A stretch of DNA of 64,000 bases from Streptomyces naganishii JCM 4654 (lineage in GTDB: Bacteria > Actinomycetota > Actinomycetes > Streptomycetales > Streptomycetaceae): positions 372,001 through 436,000 of the forward strand of contig NZ_BMVF01000004.1 of the NCBI RefSeq assembly GCF_014650575.1, written 5' to 3'. Position numbers and translations under genes: made by a program. The notes below the pieces were generated by a model. The model was given only the letters and a program-made list of their open reading frames with translations, did not search any database and was not told the DNA's origin. This document shows positions 50,943 to 58,900 of this stretch, one piece after another. The number at the start of each line of letters is the position of its first letter. Positions within the stretch are counted from its first letter, which is position 1.

Positions 50943-52451
50943 TCACCCTCGAGGTGCCGAAGGCTGTTCCCGGGGGGAGTGGCTCGTGGGGTGGTCCGAG
51001 TCGGTGGGGCGGTTGTGGTGCCAGTCGTGGAGGGCCACCGCCAGGGAGGCCAGGAGCGCCACCAGGGCGCTCGCGACCGCGAGGGCGACGGCTGTGCGGT
51101 AGTCCTTGCCGGTCGCGGCGAGCACCATGTAGAAGAAGCCGGGCAGAGCCGCCGTGCCCACCGCGCCGCCGAGCCGCTGCCCGGTCTGCAGGGCGCCGCC
51201 CGCGGCCCCGGCCATCCGCACCGGCACGTCGCGCAGCGTCATCGTGACGTTCGGCGAGATCACGCACCCGCTGCCCAGCCCGCCGACGAACAGCGCGGGC
51301 GCCGCCAGCCAGGCCATGACGTCCGGGGGCGCCGTCCACAGGATCAGCGCCGTGGCGCCGAGGCCGGCCACGACGGTCACCAGCCCGCACACCGTCAGCA
51401 GCCGCCCCAGCCGCTCCACCAGCCGCCCCGCGACCACCGCGGCGGCCGCCGAGCCGATCGCGAAGGGCGTCACCGCGAGCCCCGACCGCAGCGGCGTGTA
51501 CCCGAGGCCGTTCTGGAAGAAGAGCGCGAACACCAGCCACACGCCGCTGAAGCCCACGAAGTACAGCGCGCCGAGCGAGGCCCCGGCGGCGTACCCGCGT
51601 GTGCAGGTCAGCAGCCGCGGGTCGAGCAGCGGCTGACGGTCGCGGTCGGCGACGCGCCTCTCCCAGCGGGCGAAGCAGAGGAGCAGGGCCGCACCGACAG
51701 GGAACAGCCACCACATCCGGCGTACGCCCCCGGTGTCCGCGAACACCAGCGGCAGCATCAGGCTCAGGACGCCGGCGCCGAGCAGGGCCACGCCCGGCAG
51801 GTCGAGCGGTTCCCGGCGGCCGGGCGCCAGGCGCGGCAGCAGCCGTATGCCGAGCAGCAGCGCGACCGCGCCCACGGGCACGTTGACGTAGAAGATCCAG
51901 CGCCAGCCCTGGTTGCCCTGGGCCAGGGCCAGGATCAGACCGCCGGTGACCGGGCCCACCGCGCTGGAGACGCCCACCGTGGCGCCGAACAGGCCGAACG
52001 CGCGGCCCCGTTCGGCCCCGCGGAACATCTGCTGGATCAGCGCGGAGTTCTGCGGCGCCAGGCAGCCCGCGCAGGCTCCCTGCGCGAGCCGGGCCACCAC
52101 GAGCCAGGTCACCGTGGGCGCGGCCCCGGCCCCGGCGCTGCACAGCACGAACGCGGCCAGCGCGCACAGGAAGATCCGCCGCCGGCCCATCGCGTCGCCC
52201 AGCCGGCCGGCGGGCACGAGGACGAGCGCGAACGTCAGCGCGTAGCCGGAGACCACCCACTGGACGGCGGACGGCGACGCGCCGAGATCCCGCTGCATCG
52301 ACGGCAGCGCCACCGCGACGATGGTCACGTCGAGCAGGCTCATGAATCCGGTCGCCAGGGTGACCCACAGGGCCTTCCAGCGCCGTGGGTCGGGCGTCCG
52401 GCCCTGACCGTCGGCGCCCGCGTCCGTCCGCGCACGGGTGTCCCTGACCAC
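50943..52451 (-). CDS. MFS drug-efflux transporter, DHA2 (14-TMS) family
   Basis: 502 residues with 14 hydrophobic segments. WKALWVTLATGFMSLLDVTIVAVALPSMQRDLGAS is motif D1 of the DHA2 family, GRLGDAMGRRRIF is motif A, and a motif C-like GATVGVSSAVGPVTGGLI follows. These exporters use the proton gradient to expel drugs or dyes. GTG 52451 begins the protein after a short disordered leader. The substrate is unknown. It ends in a repeat-rich intergenic tract. Confidence 0.93.
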   Translation of the reverse strand: MVRDTRARTDAGADGQGRTPDPRRWKALWVTLATGFMSLLDVTIVAVALPSMQRDLGASPSAVQWVVSGYALTFALVLVPAGRLGDAMGRRRIFLCALAAFVLCSAGAGAAPTVTWLVVARLAQGACAGCLAPQNSALIQQMFRGAERGRAFGLFGATVGVSSAVGPVTGGLILALAQGNQGWRWIFYVNVPVGAVALLLGIRLLPRLAPGRREPLDLPGVALLGAGVLSLMLPLVFADTGGVRRMWWLFPVGAALLLCFARWERRVADRDRQPLLDPRLLTCTRGYAAGASLGALYFVGFSGVWLVFALFFQNGLGYTPLRSGLAVTPFAIGSAAAAVVAGRLVERLGRLLTVCGLVTVVAGLGATALILWTAPPDVMAWLAAPALFVGGLGSGCVISPNVTMTLRDVPVRMAGAAGGALQTGQRLGGAVGTAALPGFFYMVLAATGKDYRTAVALAVASALVALLASLAVALHDWHHNRPTDSDHPTSHSPREQPSAPRG

Positions 52452-52776
52452 GAAGGCTCCTCCCGGGTGTCCGCCGGGGCACGCACCCGCCGGTCACATC
52501 CCGGCACGCGCGTCCCGCGCCGTCTGCCGTCCTCTGACGCGCGGCGCGCCCACCCACTCCGTTTCCCGCGCCCGCGCAGATCTGCCGCGTTCCCCGCGGT
52601 CCGGCGCGCAACCCCGGCTCTCACGTCCTCGGAAGCATCCGGACAGGCTCGGCGAGAAAGGGGGCGAAGGTCGCGAAGTCTCATGAATCCCACCGGCTTC
52701 ATACCGCGAACGCCGGGTAGCCGTAGCCACGGCAGAAGCACGATCCGTGACCAGCAGCAGCACACGACGGACTCCT
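52452..52776. other. Intergenic region between MFS and RsbW-like genes
   Basis: 325 bp. Besides the divergent promoters it holds GCTT at 52696-52699 and GGGTAG at 52715-52720 separated by 15 nt, a near match (one mismatch in the -10) to the SigB consensus directed at the RsbW-like gene. Nothing else was recognised. Confidence 0.5.
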
Positions 52777-53241
52777 ATGATCATCCAGCTTGGGCAGCAG
52801 GCACCGGGTGAGCGAGAGCGGAGCCGCCCGGCGGCCGCGCTGCGCTACGGCGCCACCTGGGTCACAGGTGCCGCTCGTACCGCCGACGCGCGACGGGCGG
52901 TGCACGCCTTCCTCAAACGCGCGGCCAGAACCGCCCACACCCACATCACCAGGCGCGCCGAACAGGACGCCCTGCTCGTCGTCAGCGAGCTGGTCACCAA
53001 CGCCCTTCGGCACGCGCCGGGCCCGTGCGGCCTGGTCCTGGAACTGTCCGCCGACAACGCGCGGCTGGGCATCTCCGTCTGGGACACCTCGCCCGCGCTC
53101 CCCCGGCTGTACGAACGGGACGGGGCGCGCGTGGGCGGCCACGGCCTGTACCTGGTGCACGCCTGCAGCCGCGCCCTGACCGCCACCGCCCGGCCCGGCG
53201 GCAAGCAGATCAGCGCCGAGGTGGCCCTGGGGTCCGCGTGA
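52777..53241 (+). CDS. RsbW-like ATP-binding anti-sigma/regulatory kinase
   Basis: 154 residues with the HATPase_c fold: EQDALLVVSELVTNALRHAPGPCGLVLELS (N box), LGISVWDTSPALPRL (G1-like) and GARVGGHGLYLVHACSRALTAT (G2). Such single-domain ATPases are anti-sigma factors or switch kinases acting with STAS proteins. GTG 52747 would add ten residues, but those codons end in A or T, unlike the rest of the gene, so ATG 52777 was chosen. A SigB-like promoter lies upstream. Confidence 0.88.
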   Translation: MIIQLGQQAPGERERSRPAAALRYGATWVTGAARTADARRAVHAFLKRAARTAHTHITRRAEQDALLVVSELVTNALRHAPGPCGLVLELSADNARLGISVWDTSPALPRLYERDGARVGGHGLYLVHACSRALTATARPGGKQISAEVALGSA

Positions 53242-53350
53242 GGCGTATGCGTGGCCGCGCCACGGGTACTCCGGGGAGGTCCGGGCCCGCCGGACGACCC
53301 ACCTCCCCCCAGTCGACAGACGGGCCGCGTCCCGTCGGGCAAGGACGGCC

Positions 53351-54193
53351 ATGGCTGCCTTCGACGACGACACCCTCGACCTGCACTTCATCGGCACCGC
53401 GACGGTCCTGCTGCGGTACGGCGACCTGGCGCTGCTCACCGACCCCAACTTCCTGCACCGGGGCGAGCGCGCCCACCTGGGCTACGGGCTGACCAGCCGC
53501 CGGCTCACCGAGCCCGCTCTCGACGTGATGGACCTGCCGCCGCTGGACGTCGTGGTCCTCTCCCATCTGCACGGTGACCACTGGGACCACCGGGCCTCCC
53601 GGCACCTGGACCGCTCGGTGCCGGTGGTCACCACCACGCACGCCGCGCGCCGCCTGCGCACCTTGCGGGGCTTCGGCCGGGCCGGCGGGCTGCACACCTG
53701 GGAGAGCTGCACGTTCCGGCAGGGCGCCTCGCAGGTGCGTATCACCGCGCTGCCCGGACGGCACTCCCTCAATCCCGTGCTGGGCCGGCTGCTGCCGCCG
53801 GTGATGGGCAGCATGCTGGAGTTCGGCCCCCGCGACGGGGAGGTACGGCTGCGCCTCTACATCTCGGGCGACACGCTCGTGTACGACGGGCTGGAGGAGA
53901 TCGCCCGCCGCTTCCCGCGCGCCGACCTGGCCGTGCTGCACCTGGGCGGCACCGAACTGCCCGGCGGGTTCGTCGTCACGATGGACGGCGCGCAGGGCGC
54001 CGATCTCGCCCGCCGCCTGGACTGTCCCCGGGTGCTGCCCGTGCACTACGACGACTACACGGTCTTCCGCTCCCCGCTGGAGGACTTCGTCACCGCGGCG
54101 GACGACCTCGGTCTGCGGGACCGGCTGGTCCACTGCCCGCGCGGCGAGCACGCGCGGCTGGTACCGCACGCCGGCCGGGCCACCGTCGGCTGA
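53351..54193 (+). CDS. Metallo-beta-lactamase-fold hydrolase
   Basis: 280 residues. SHLHGDHWDHRA carries the HxHxDH metal-binding motif, and later histidines appear in LPGRHSLN, YISGDTLVYDG (bridging Asp) and LPVHYDDYTVF. The LDLHFIGTATVLLRYGDLALLTDPNFLHRG opening is typical of UlaG-like and N-acyl-phosphatidylethanolamine PLD-type members of the MBL fold. The substrate is unknown. ATG 53351 begins the fold directly. Confidence 0.9.
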   Translation: MAAFDDDTLDLHFIGTATVLLRYGDLALLTDPNFLHRGERAHLGYGLTSRRLTEPALDVMDLPPLDVVVLSHLHGDHWDHRASRHLDRSVPVVTTTHAARRLRTLRGFGRAGGLHTWESCTFRQGASQVRITALPGRHSLNPVLGRLLPPVMGSMLEFGPRDGEVRLRLYISGDTLVYDGLEEIARRFPRADLAVLHLGGTELPGGFVVTMDGAQGADLARRLDCPRVLPVHYDDYTVFRSPLEDFVTAADDLGLRDRLVHCPRGEHARLVPHAGRATVG

Positions 54194-54324
54194 CCCGCTC
54201 ACCCGGCCCGGCGGGCCGGACGGCGGGAGAGGTGTTTTCCTCGTGGGGTGGAGGCAACTCGGCCCGCACGTCTCGCGGAACCGCTTCCGCAGCCACCCCC
54301 CACTCCACGGAACGGGAGTTCCGG

Positions 54325-56205
54325 ATGACCACCTCAGAGCCTCGGCCGTCCCGTTCCGGGCGGCCGCGCATCGGCCTGCTGGGCTCCTACGGCGGCTTCA
54401 ACATCGGTGACGAAGCCATCCTCCAGTGCGTCCTGGGCTGTCTGCGCTCCCACCGGCCGGACGCCGCCCTGGTCGTCTTCAGCCGCGACGCCGAGCACAC
54501 CCGCGCCCACCAGCCGATGGCGGACGAGGTGGTCGGCTGGGAGGGCGTACCGCGAAAGCCGGTCACCGACGTGCTGTCCGGCCTGGACCTGCTGGTGCTC
54601 GGCGGGGGCGGCATCCTCTACGACGGCGAGGCGCGCCGCTATCTGAAACTGGTCCGCGCGGCCCAGTCCAGGGGCGTGCGCACGTTCGCCTACGCGGTCG
54701 GGGCCGGCCCGCTGCACGAGAACGACGACCGGGAGGCCGTGCGCACCGTCCTGGCGGACATGGACGAGGTGGTGGTGCGCGACGAGGAGTCGCGGCTGGT
54801 GCTCGAGGAGGTGGGGGTCGAGCGGGACCTGGTGGTGACCGCCGATCCGGCGCTGCTGCTGCCGCCGGAGCCGTTCACGGCCGAGATGATGCGGCAGGAG
54901 GGCGTGCCGGCCGACGCGCGGCTGGTGGGGATGTCGGTGCGCGAGCCCGGCCGGGCGGCGGAGAAGCTGGACGAGGGCGACTACCACGCGCTGCTCGCCG
55001 ACGTCGCCGACTTCCTGGTGCGCCGCCTGGACGCGCACGTGGTGTTCATGCCGATGGAACGGCACGACGTCCGTCACGCGCACGCCGTGCTGTCCCGGAT
55101 GACCGCGCCGGACCGCGGCCGGATCCTGCACAGCGCCTACACGCCCGGGCAGGTGCTGGGCCTGATGAGCCACCTGGACCTGGTGGTCGGCATGCGGCTG
55201 CACTTCCTCATCTTCGCGGCCGTCTCCGGGCTGCCGGTGCTGCCGCTGCCGTACGCCGGCAAGGTCTTCGACTTCGCCCGCCGGCTGGGGGCGCCCGCGC
55301 TGGTCGGCGTGGCCCGCGAGCAAGTGGGACTGCTGCTGGCCGAGGTGGACCGGCTCTGGGACGAGTTCCCGCAACGCCGCGTGGACCTGAACACCCGCGT
55401 CCGGGCACTGCGCGAACTGGCCGCGGAGACCTGCGCCCGCTGCGGCGCCCTCCTCGACGACATGGACCACGCGAACGGCCCGGCCACCGACACGGCCGCG
55501 TTGCCTGCCGAGACCGGGGGTTCCGCCACGGCCGGACTGCCTGCCGAGGCCGGGGGTTCCGCCACGGCCGGACTGCCCGCCGACGCAGCCGGGGGTTCGG
55601 CCCCGTCCGGCCTGACCACCGGTCCGGCCAGGGACTCCGACCCGGCCGTGCGCACTCGCGGCACGGCCGGGAACTCCAACTCGGACGGGCTGCCGGCCGG
55701 TACTGCCGGGGACTCCGCCCCGGCCGACCCGGCTGCGGACATGGCCAGGAACTCCACCCCGGCCGGTGGCGCCCCGGGCGCGGCCGAGGGTTCCGACCCG
55801 GACGGGCTCCCTGCCGGCACGGCCGGCGGTCCCGACGCGGACAGCCTTGCTGCCGGCACGGTCCGAGGCTGCGACCCGGCCGGGCGCACCCCCGGCGCGG
55901 CCGGGGACTCCGGCCCCGACTGGCTGGCGGCCGGTCCGGCCGAGGGTTGCGACCCCGCCGGGCGCGCTCCGGGCGCGACCCAGGGTTCCGCCCCGGACGG
56001 GCCCGGTCCCGGCGCCGCCGGTGGTTCCGGCCAGGGTCGGCCCGCTGACGGCGGGGACCGTGGTTCCGGCGTGGAGGGGGCCGGTGCCGGTGTGGTCGGG
56101 GGTTCCGGTGGAGCCGGGGTCGGTGGGCTGCGGGGGCATCTGCTGGGCCGGCGGTCCGAGGGGGACGGTGCTGTGGCGGGCCGGGGCGCCGGGCAGGAGG
56201 CGTGA
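54325..56205 (+). CDS. Polysaccharide pyruvyl transferase family protein with repeat tail
   Basis: 626 residues. The first ~380 are a CsaB-type GT-B-like fold: RIGLLGSYGGFNIGDEAILQCVL, LLVLGGGGILYD, VGMSVREPGR, FMPMERHDVRHAH and HLDLVVGMRLHFLIFAAVSGLPVLPLPYAGKV. These enzymes add pyruvate ketals to cell-envelope sugars from phosphoenolpyruvate. The last ~240 residues are a degenerate Gly/Ala/Asp/Pro/Ser repeat (units like PDGLPAGTAGGS) not found in typical members. ATG 54325 follows GGGAG. The stop overlaps the following ATG by one base. Confidence 0.85.
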   Translation: MTTSEPRPSRSGRPRIGLLGSYGGFNIGDEAILQCVLGCLRSHRPDAALVVFSRDAEHTRAHQPMADEVVGWEGVPRKPVTDVLSGLDLLVLGGGGILYDGEARRYLKLVRAAQSRGVRTFAYAVGAGPLHENDDREAVRTVLADMDEVVVRDEESRLVLEEVGVERDLVVTADPALLLPPEPFTAEMMRQEGVPADARLVGMSVREPGRAAEKLDEGDYHALLADVADFLVRRLDAHVVFMPMERHDVRHAHAVLSRMTAPDRGRILHSAYTPGQVLGLMSHLDLVVGMRLHFLIFAAVSGLPVLPLPYAGKVFDFARRLGAPALVGVAREQVGLLLAEVDRLWDEFPQRRVDLNTRVRALRELAAETCARCGALLDDMDHANGPATDTAALPAETGGSATAGLPAEAGGSATAGLPADAAGGSAPSGLTTGPARDSDPAVRTRGTAGNSNSDGLPAGTAGDSAPADPAADMARNSTPAGGAPGAAEGSDPDGLPAGTAGGPDADSLAAGTVRGCDPAGRTPGAAGDSGPDWLAAGPAEGCDPAGRAPGATQGSAPDGPGPGAAGGSGQGRPADGGDRGSGVEGAGAGVVGGSGGAGVGGLRGHLLGRRSEGDGAVAGRGAGQEA

Positions 56206-57656
56206 TGGCCGTCCTGCGCCCTCCCGAGCAGCCGCGCACCGTCACGCTGCCCCCGCGCACCGCCCGCCACGCCGGGCACACGGACGTCCTGGTGATCGGG
56301 GGCGGCCCGGCCGGGACCGCGGCCGCCCACTCCGCCGCCGACGCCGGGGCCGACGTGATCCTCGTGGAGCGGTACGCCTTCCTCGGCGGCAACGCCACCG
56401 TGGCGCTGGTGATGCCGCTGATGTCGTTCCACAACGAGCACAAGCAGGCGGTGTTCGACTCCGGCGGCACCGGGGACCGCCTGCTGCCCACCGACCACGG
56501 CGAGGGCGAGCCGGTCGTCGCCGGCTTCCTGTGGCGGCTGCTGGAGCGGCTCACCGAGCGCGGCGGCTGCATACCGCCGTCCTTGGAGACCGGGTACACC
56601 GTGCCCTTCGACCCGGAGATCTTCAAGCTCGTCCTGCTGGACATGATGGACGAGGCCGGGGTGCGCATGCTGTTCCACTCCTTCGCCTCGGCCGCGCTGC
56701 CCCTGGAGGACGGCTGGCGAGTGGTCCTGGAGACCAAGTCGGGCCCCGTGGTGATCGACGCGGACGTGGTGGTGGACGGCACCGGCGACGGCGACGTGGC
56801 CGCCGCGTGCGGGGCCCCGTTCGAGGTGGGCCGCCCCGAGGACGGGCTGGTGCAGCCGATGACGCTGATGTTCCGGGTGGCCGACTTCGCCCGCCCGCGC
56901 TTCTCCGAGTACGTACGGGCCCACCCCGACCAGTGGCGCGGCGTGCACGGGCTGTGGGACCTGGTCCAGGAGGCCACCGCCGCGGGCGAGCTGCGGCTGC
57001 CGCGCGAGGACATCCTGTTCTTCGCCACCCCGCATCCCCGTGAGCTGTCCGTCAACAGCACCCGCGTCACCGGCGCGCTCGGCATCGACGTGTGGGACCT
57101 CAGCCGGGCCGAGTGGACGGCCCGCCGCCAGCTGGCGCAGATCGACCGGTTCCTGCGCTCGCGGGTGCCGGGCTTCGCGGAGGCGTACGCGGTGCAGAGC
57201 GGCACCCAGATCGGGGTGCGCGAGACCCGCAGGGTGATGGGCGACTACCGGCTGACCGGCTACGACATCCTCGACGCGCGCCCCTTCCCGGACGTGGTCG
57301 CGCACGGCGCCTACCCGATCGACATCCACAACCCGGAGGGCAGCGGTACCGTCATCCGGCGCGTCCCCCGGGGCCGTTTCTACGACATCCCGCTGCGCTG
57401 CCTGCTGCCGCGCGGCACCGAGCGGCTGCTGGTGTCCGGCCGCTGCATCTCCGGTTCCCACGTGGCGCACTCCTCGTACCGGGTCATGCCCATCGCGATG
57501 GCGACCGGCCAGGCCGCGGGCGTGTGCGCGGCGCTCGCCACCCGCACCGGCCGCGTGCCGCGGGAGGTACCGTACGCGCTGGTCCAGCAGGAGCTGCTGC
57601 GCCAGGGCGCCCGGCTGCGCGTGCCGGCGCACGGCGGGGCGGCCCCCACGGTTTAG
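56205..57656 (+). CDS. FAD-dependent oxidoreductase
   Basis: 483 residues. The FAD site is TDVLVIGGGPAGTAAAHSAADAGADVILVERYAFLGGNATVAL, a motif of the FAD_oxidored (pfam12831) family, with GDGDVAAACGAPFEVG and the C-terminal LLVSGRCISGSHVAHSSYRVMPIAMATGQAAG. Members include proteins acting on xanthan-like or lipid substrates; many are uncharacterised. ATG 56205 follows AGGAGG by 5 nt, inside the previous stop (TGATG). It may reduce or oxidise an intermediate of the pyruvylated glycan made with the preceding enzyme. Confidence 0.85.
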   Translation: MAVLRPPEQPRTVTLPPRTARHAGHTDVLVIGGGPAGTAAAHSAADAGADVILVERYAFLGGNATVALVMPLMSFHNEHKQAVFDSGGTGDRLLPTDHGEGEPVVAGFLWRLLERLTERGGCIPPSLETGYTVPFDPEIFKLVLLDMMDEAGVRMLFHSFASAALPLEDGWRVVLETKSGPVVIDADVVVDGTGDGDVAAACGAPFEVGRPEDGLVQPMTLMFRVADFARPRFSEYVRAHPDQWRGVHGLWDLVQEATAAGELRLPREDILFFATPHPRELSVNSTRVTGALGIDVWDLSRAEWTARRQLAQIDRFLRSRVPGFAEAYAVQSGTQIGVRETRRVMGDYRLTGYDILDARPFPDVVAHGAYPIDIHNPEGSGTVIRRVPRGRFYDIPLRCLLPRGTERLLVSGRCISGSHVAHSSYRVMPIAMATGQAAGVCAALATRTGRVPREVPYALVQQELLRQGARLRVPAHGGAAPTV

Positions 57657-57707
57657 GGGGCGCCGGGCACCCCGGCGGGCGGATGTGCGCCGGACGAGAA
57701 ACAATGG

Positions 57708-57732
57708 GTGTGAGGTTTGAAAGCCGGGGTAC
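57708..57732 (+). promoter_or_regulatory. SigB-type promoter of the sigma-factor gene
   Basis: GTGT at 57708-57711, a 15-nt spacer and GGGTAC at 57727-57732 match the Streptomyces SigB consensus GNNT(14-16)GGGTAC. It lies 86 nt before the ATG of a SigB/F-type sigma factor, which suggests the sigma factor activates its own gene. Confidence 0.65.
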
Positions 57733-57817
57733 ACGCTCGGGCACCGCCCTTGATCAAGGCGCGGCACCGTACGCAATGGCATGACACCGGCCGTGAGGCG
57801 AGAGGGAGGTCCCCACG

Positions 57818-58663
57818 ATGGCGGCGACCACGCAGGCGCAGGCGACTCGGGCCCGGACGGAGCTTCCGGAGGTGGCCGAGCCCTCCCAGGTCGCGCCGAC
57901 CGACGCGCGGGCCCTGTCCCGGCTGTTCTTCGACCGGCTGGCGAAGCTGGAAGAGGGCACATCCGAATACAGCTACGCCCGTAACACGCTGATCGAGATG
58001 AACATGTCCCTCGTCCGCTACGCGGCCGGCCGTTTCCGCAGCCGGGGCCCGCAGGAGATGGAGGACATCGTCCAGGTCGGCATGATCGGGCTGATCAAGG
58101 CGATCGACCGGTTCGAGCTTGCCCGCGAGGTGGAGTTCACCTCGTTCGCCGTGCCGTACATCGTCGGCGAGATCAAGCGCTTCTTCCGCGACACGTCCTG
58201 GGCGGTGCACGTGCCGCGCCGGCTCCAGGAGGCCCGGGTCGAGCTGGCCAAGGCCACCGAGGAGCTCGGCAGCCGGCTGGGCCGCAAGCCCACGACCAAG
58301 GAGCTCGCGGAGCTGATGAACCTCCCCGAGCGGGAGGTCGTCGACGCGATGGTGGCCTCCAACGGCTACACCTCCGCCTCCCTGGACGCGGCCGTGAGCG
58401 GCAGCGAGGACGGCGAGAGCGTGCTGGCCGACTTCATCGGCGCCGAGGACATGAGCATGGAGCTCGTGGAGGACATGCACAGCCTCGCGCCGCTGCTGGC
58501 CGCACTCGACGAGCGGGACCGGCAGATCATCCACATGCGGTTCGTCGAGGAGCTCACCCAGGCGCAGATCGGCGAGCGCCTGGGCATCTCCCAGATGCAT
58601 GTCTCCCGGCTGCTCAACCGGCTGCTGGCCCGGCTGCGCCAGGGGCTGCTGACCACGCACTGA
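57818..58663 (+). CDS. SigB/SigF-family RNA polymerase sigma factor
   Basis: 281 residues, ATG behind GAGGGAGG. Region 2: EMEDIVQVGMIGLIKAIDRFELAREVEFTSFAVPYIVGEIKRFFRDTSWAVHVPRRLQE. Region 3: LGRKPTTKELAELMNLPEREVVDAM. Region 4: IIHMRFVEELTQAQIGERLGISQMHVSRLLNRLLARLRQ. These are diagnostic for the general-stress/sporulation group (SigB, SigF, SigG) of actinobacteria. No anti-sigma gene is adjacent; candidate partners are the STAS and RsbW-like genes elsewhere in the window. A SigB-type promoter precedes it. Confidence 0.95.
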   Translation: MAATTQAQATRARTELPEVAEPSQVAPTDARALSRLFFDRLAKLEEGTSEYSYARNTLIEMNMSLVRYAAGRFRSRGPQEMEDIVQVGMIGLIKAIDRFELAREVEFTSFAVPYIVGEIKRFFRDTSWAVHVPRRLQEARVELAKATEELGSRLGRKPTTKELAELMNLPEREVVDAMVASNGYTSASLDAAVSGSEDGESVLADFIGAEDMSMELVEDMHSLAPLLAALDERDRQIIHMRFVEELTQAQIGERLGISQMHVSRLLNRLLARLRQGLLTTH

Positions 58664-58697
58664 GCGCCGCACGCGGGCAAGGGCGGGTGCACAGACT

Positions 58698-58743
58698 GGG
58701 GCCGGACGCCGCCGTCCTGGGGAGGTGGGCGGCGTCCGGCCCC
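58698..58743 (+). terminator. Rho-independent terminator of the sigma-factor gene
   Basis: A perfect 16-bp stem (58698-58713 with 58728-58743), 14-nt loop, followed by ATCCTTTTG with a short T-run, 35 bp after the sigma-factor stop. Confidence 0.85.
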
Positions 58744-58782
58744 ATCCTTTTGCTGCTCGTGCCCGCACTCCCCAGGTTTGCT

Positions 58783-58855
58783 TTGACTTGTCATAAGCGA
58801 GCCTTATGACCTCATAGACCGGACCCCCGTACCGACTTAGGCTTGCCTTAGCTTA
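58783..58855 (+). promoter_or_regulatory. Promoter with palindrome and iron-box-like site ahead of fprA
   Basis: TTGACT (58783-58788) and TATGAC (58805-58810) with a 16-bp spacer form a SigA-type promoter. GTCATAAG-CGAGC-CTTATGAC (58790-58810), a perfect 8-bp inverted repeat, lies across the spacer and -10. TTAGGCTTGCCTTAGCTTA (58837-58855) resembles the DmdR1/IdeR iron box with about 13 of 19 positions. Confidence 0.6.
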
Positions 58856-58900
58856 GGGTTTCCGTCGAGTCGTTCATCGCCGCTCGAAGGGAACCTGACC

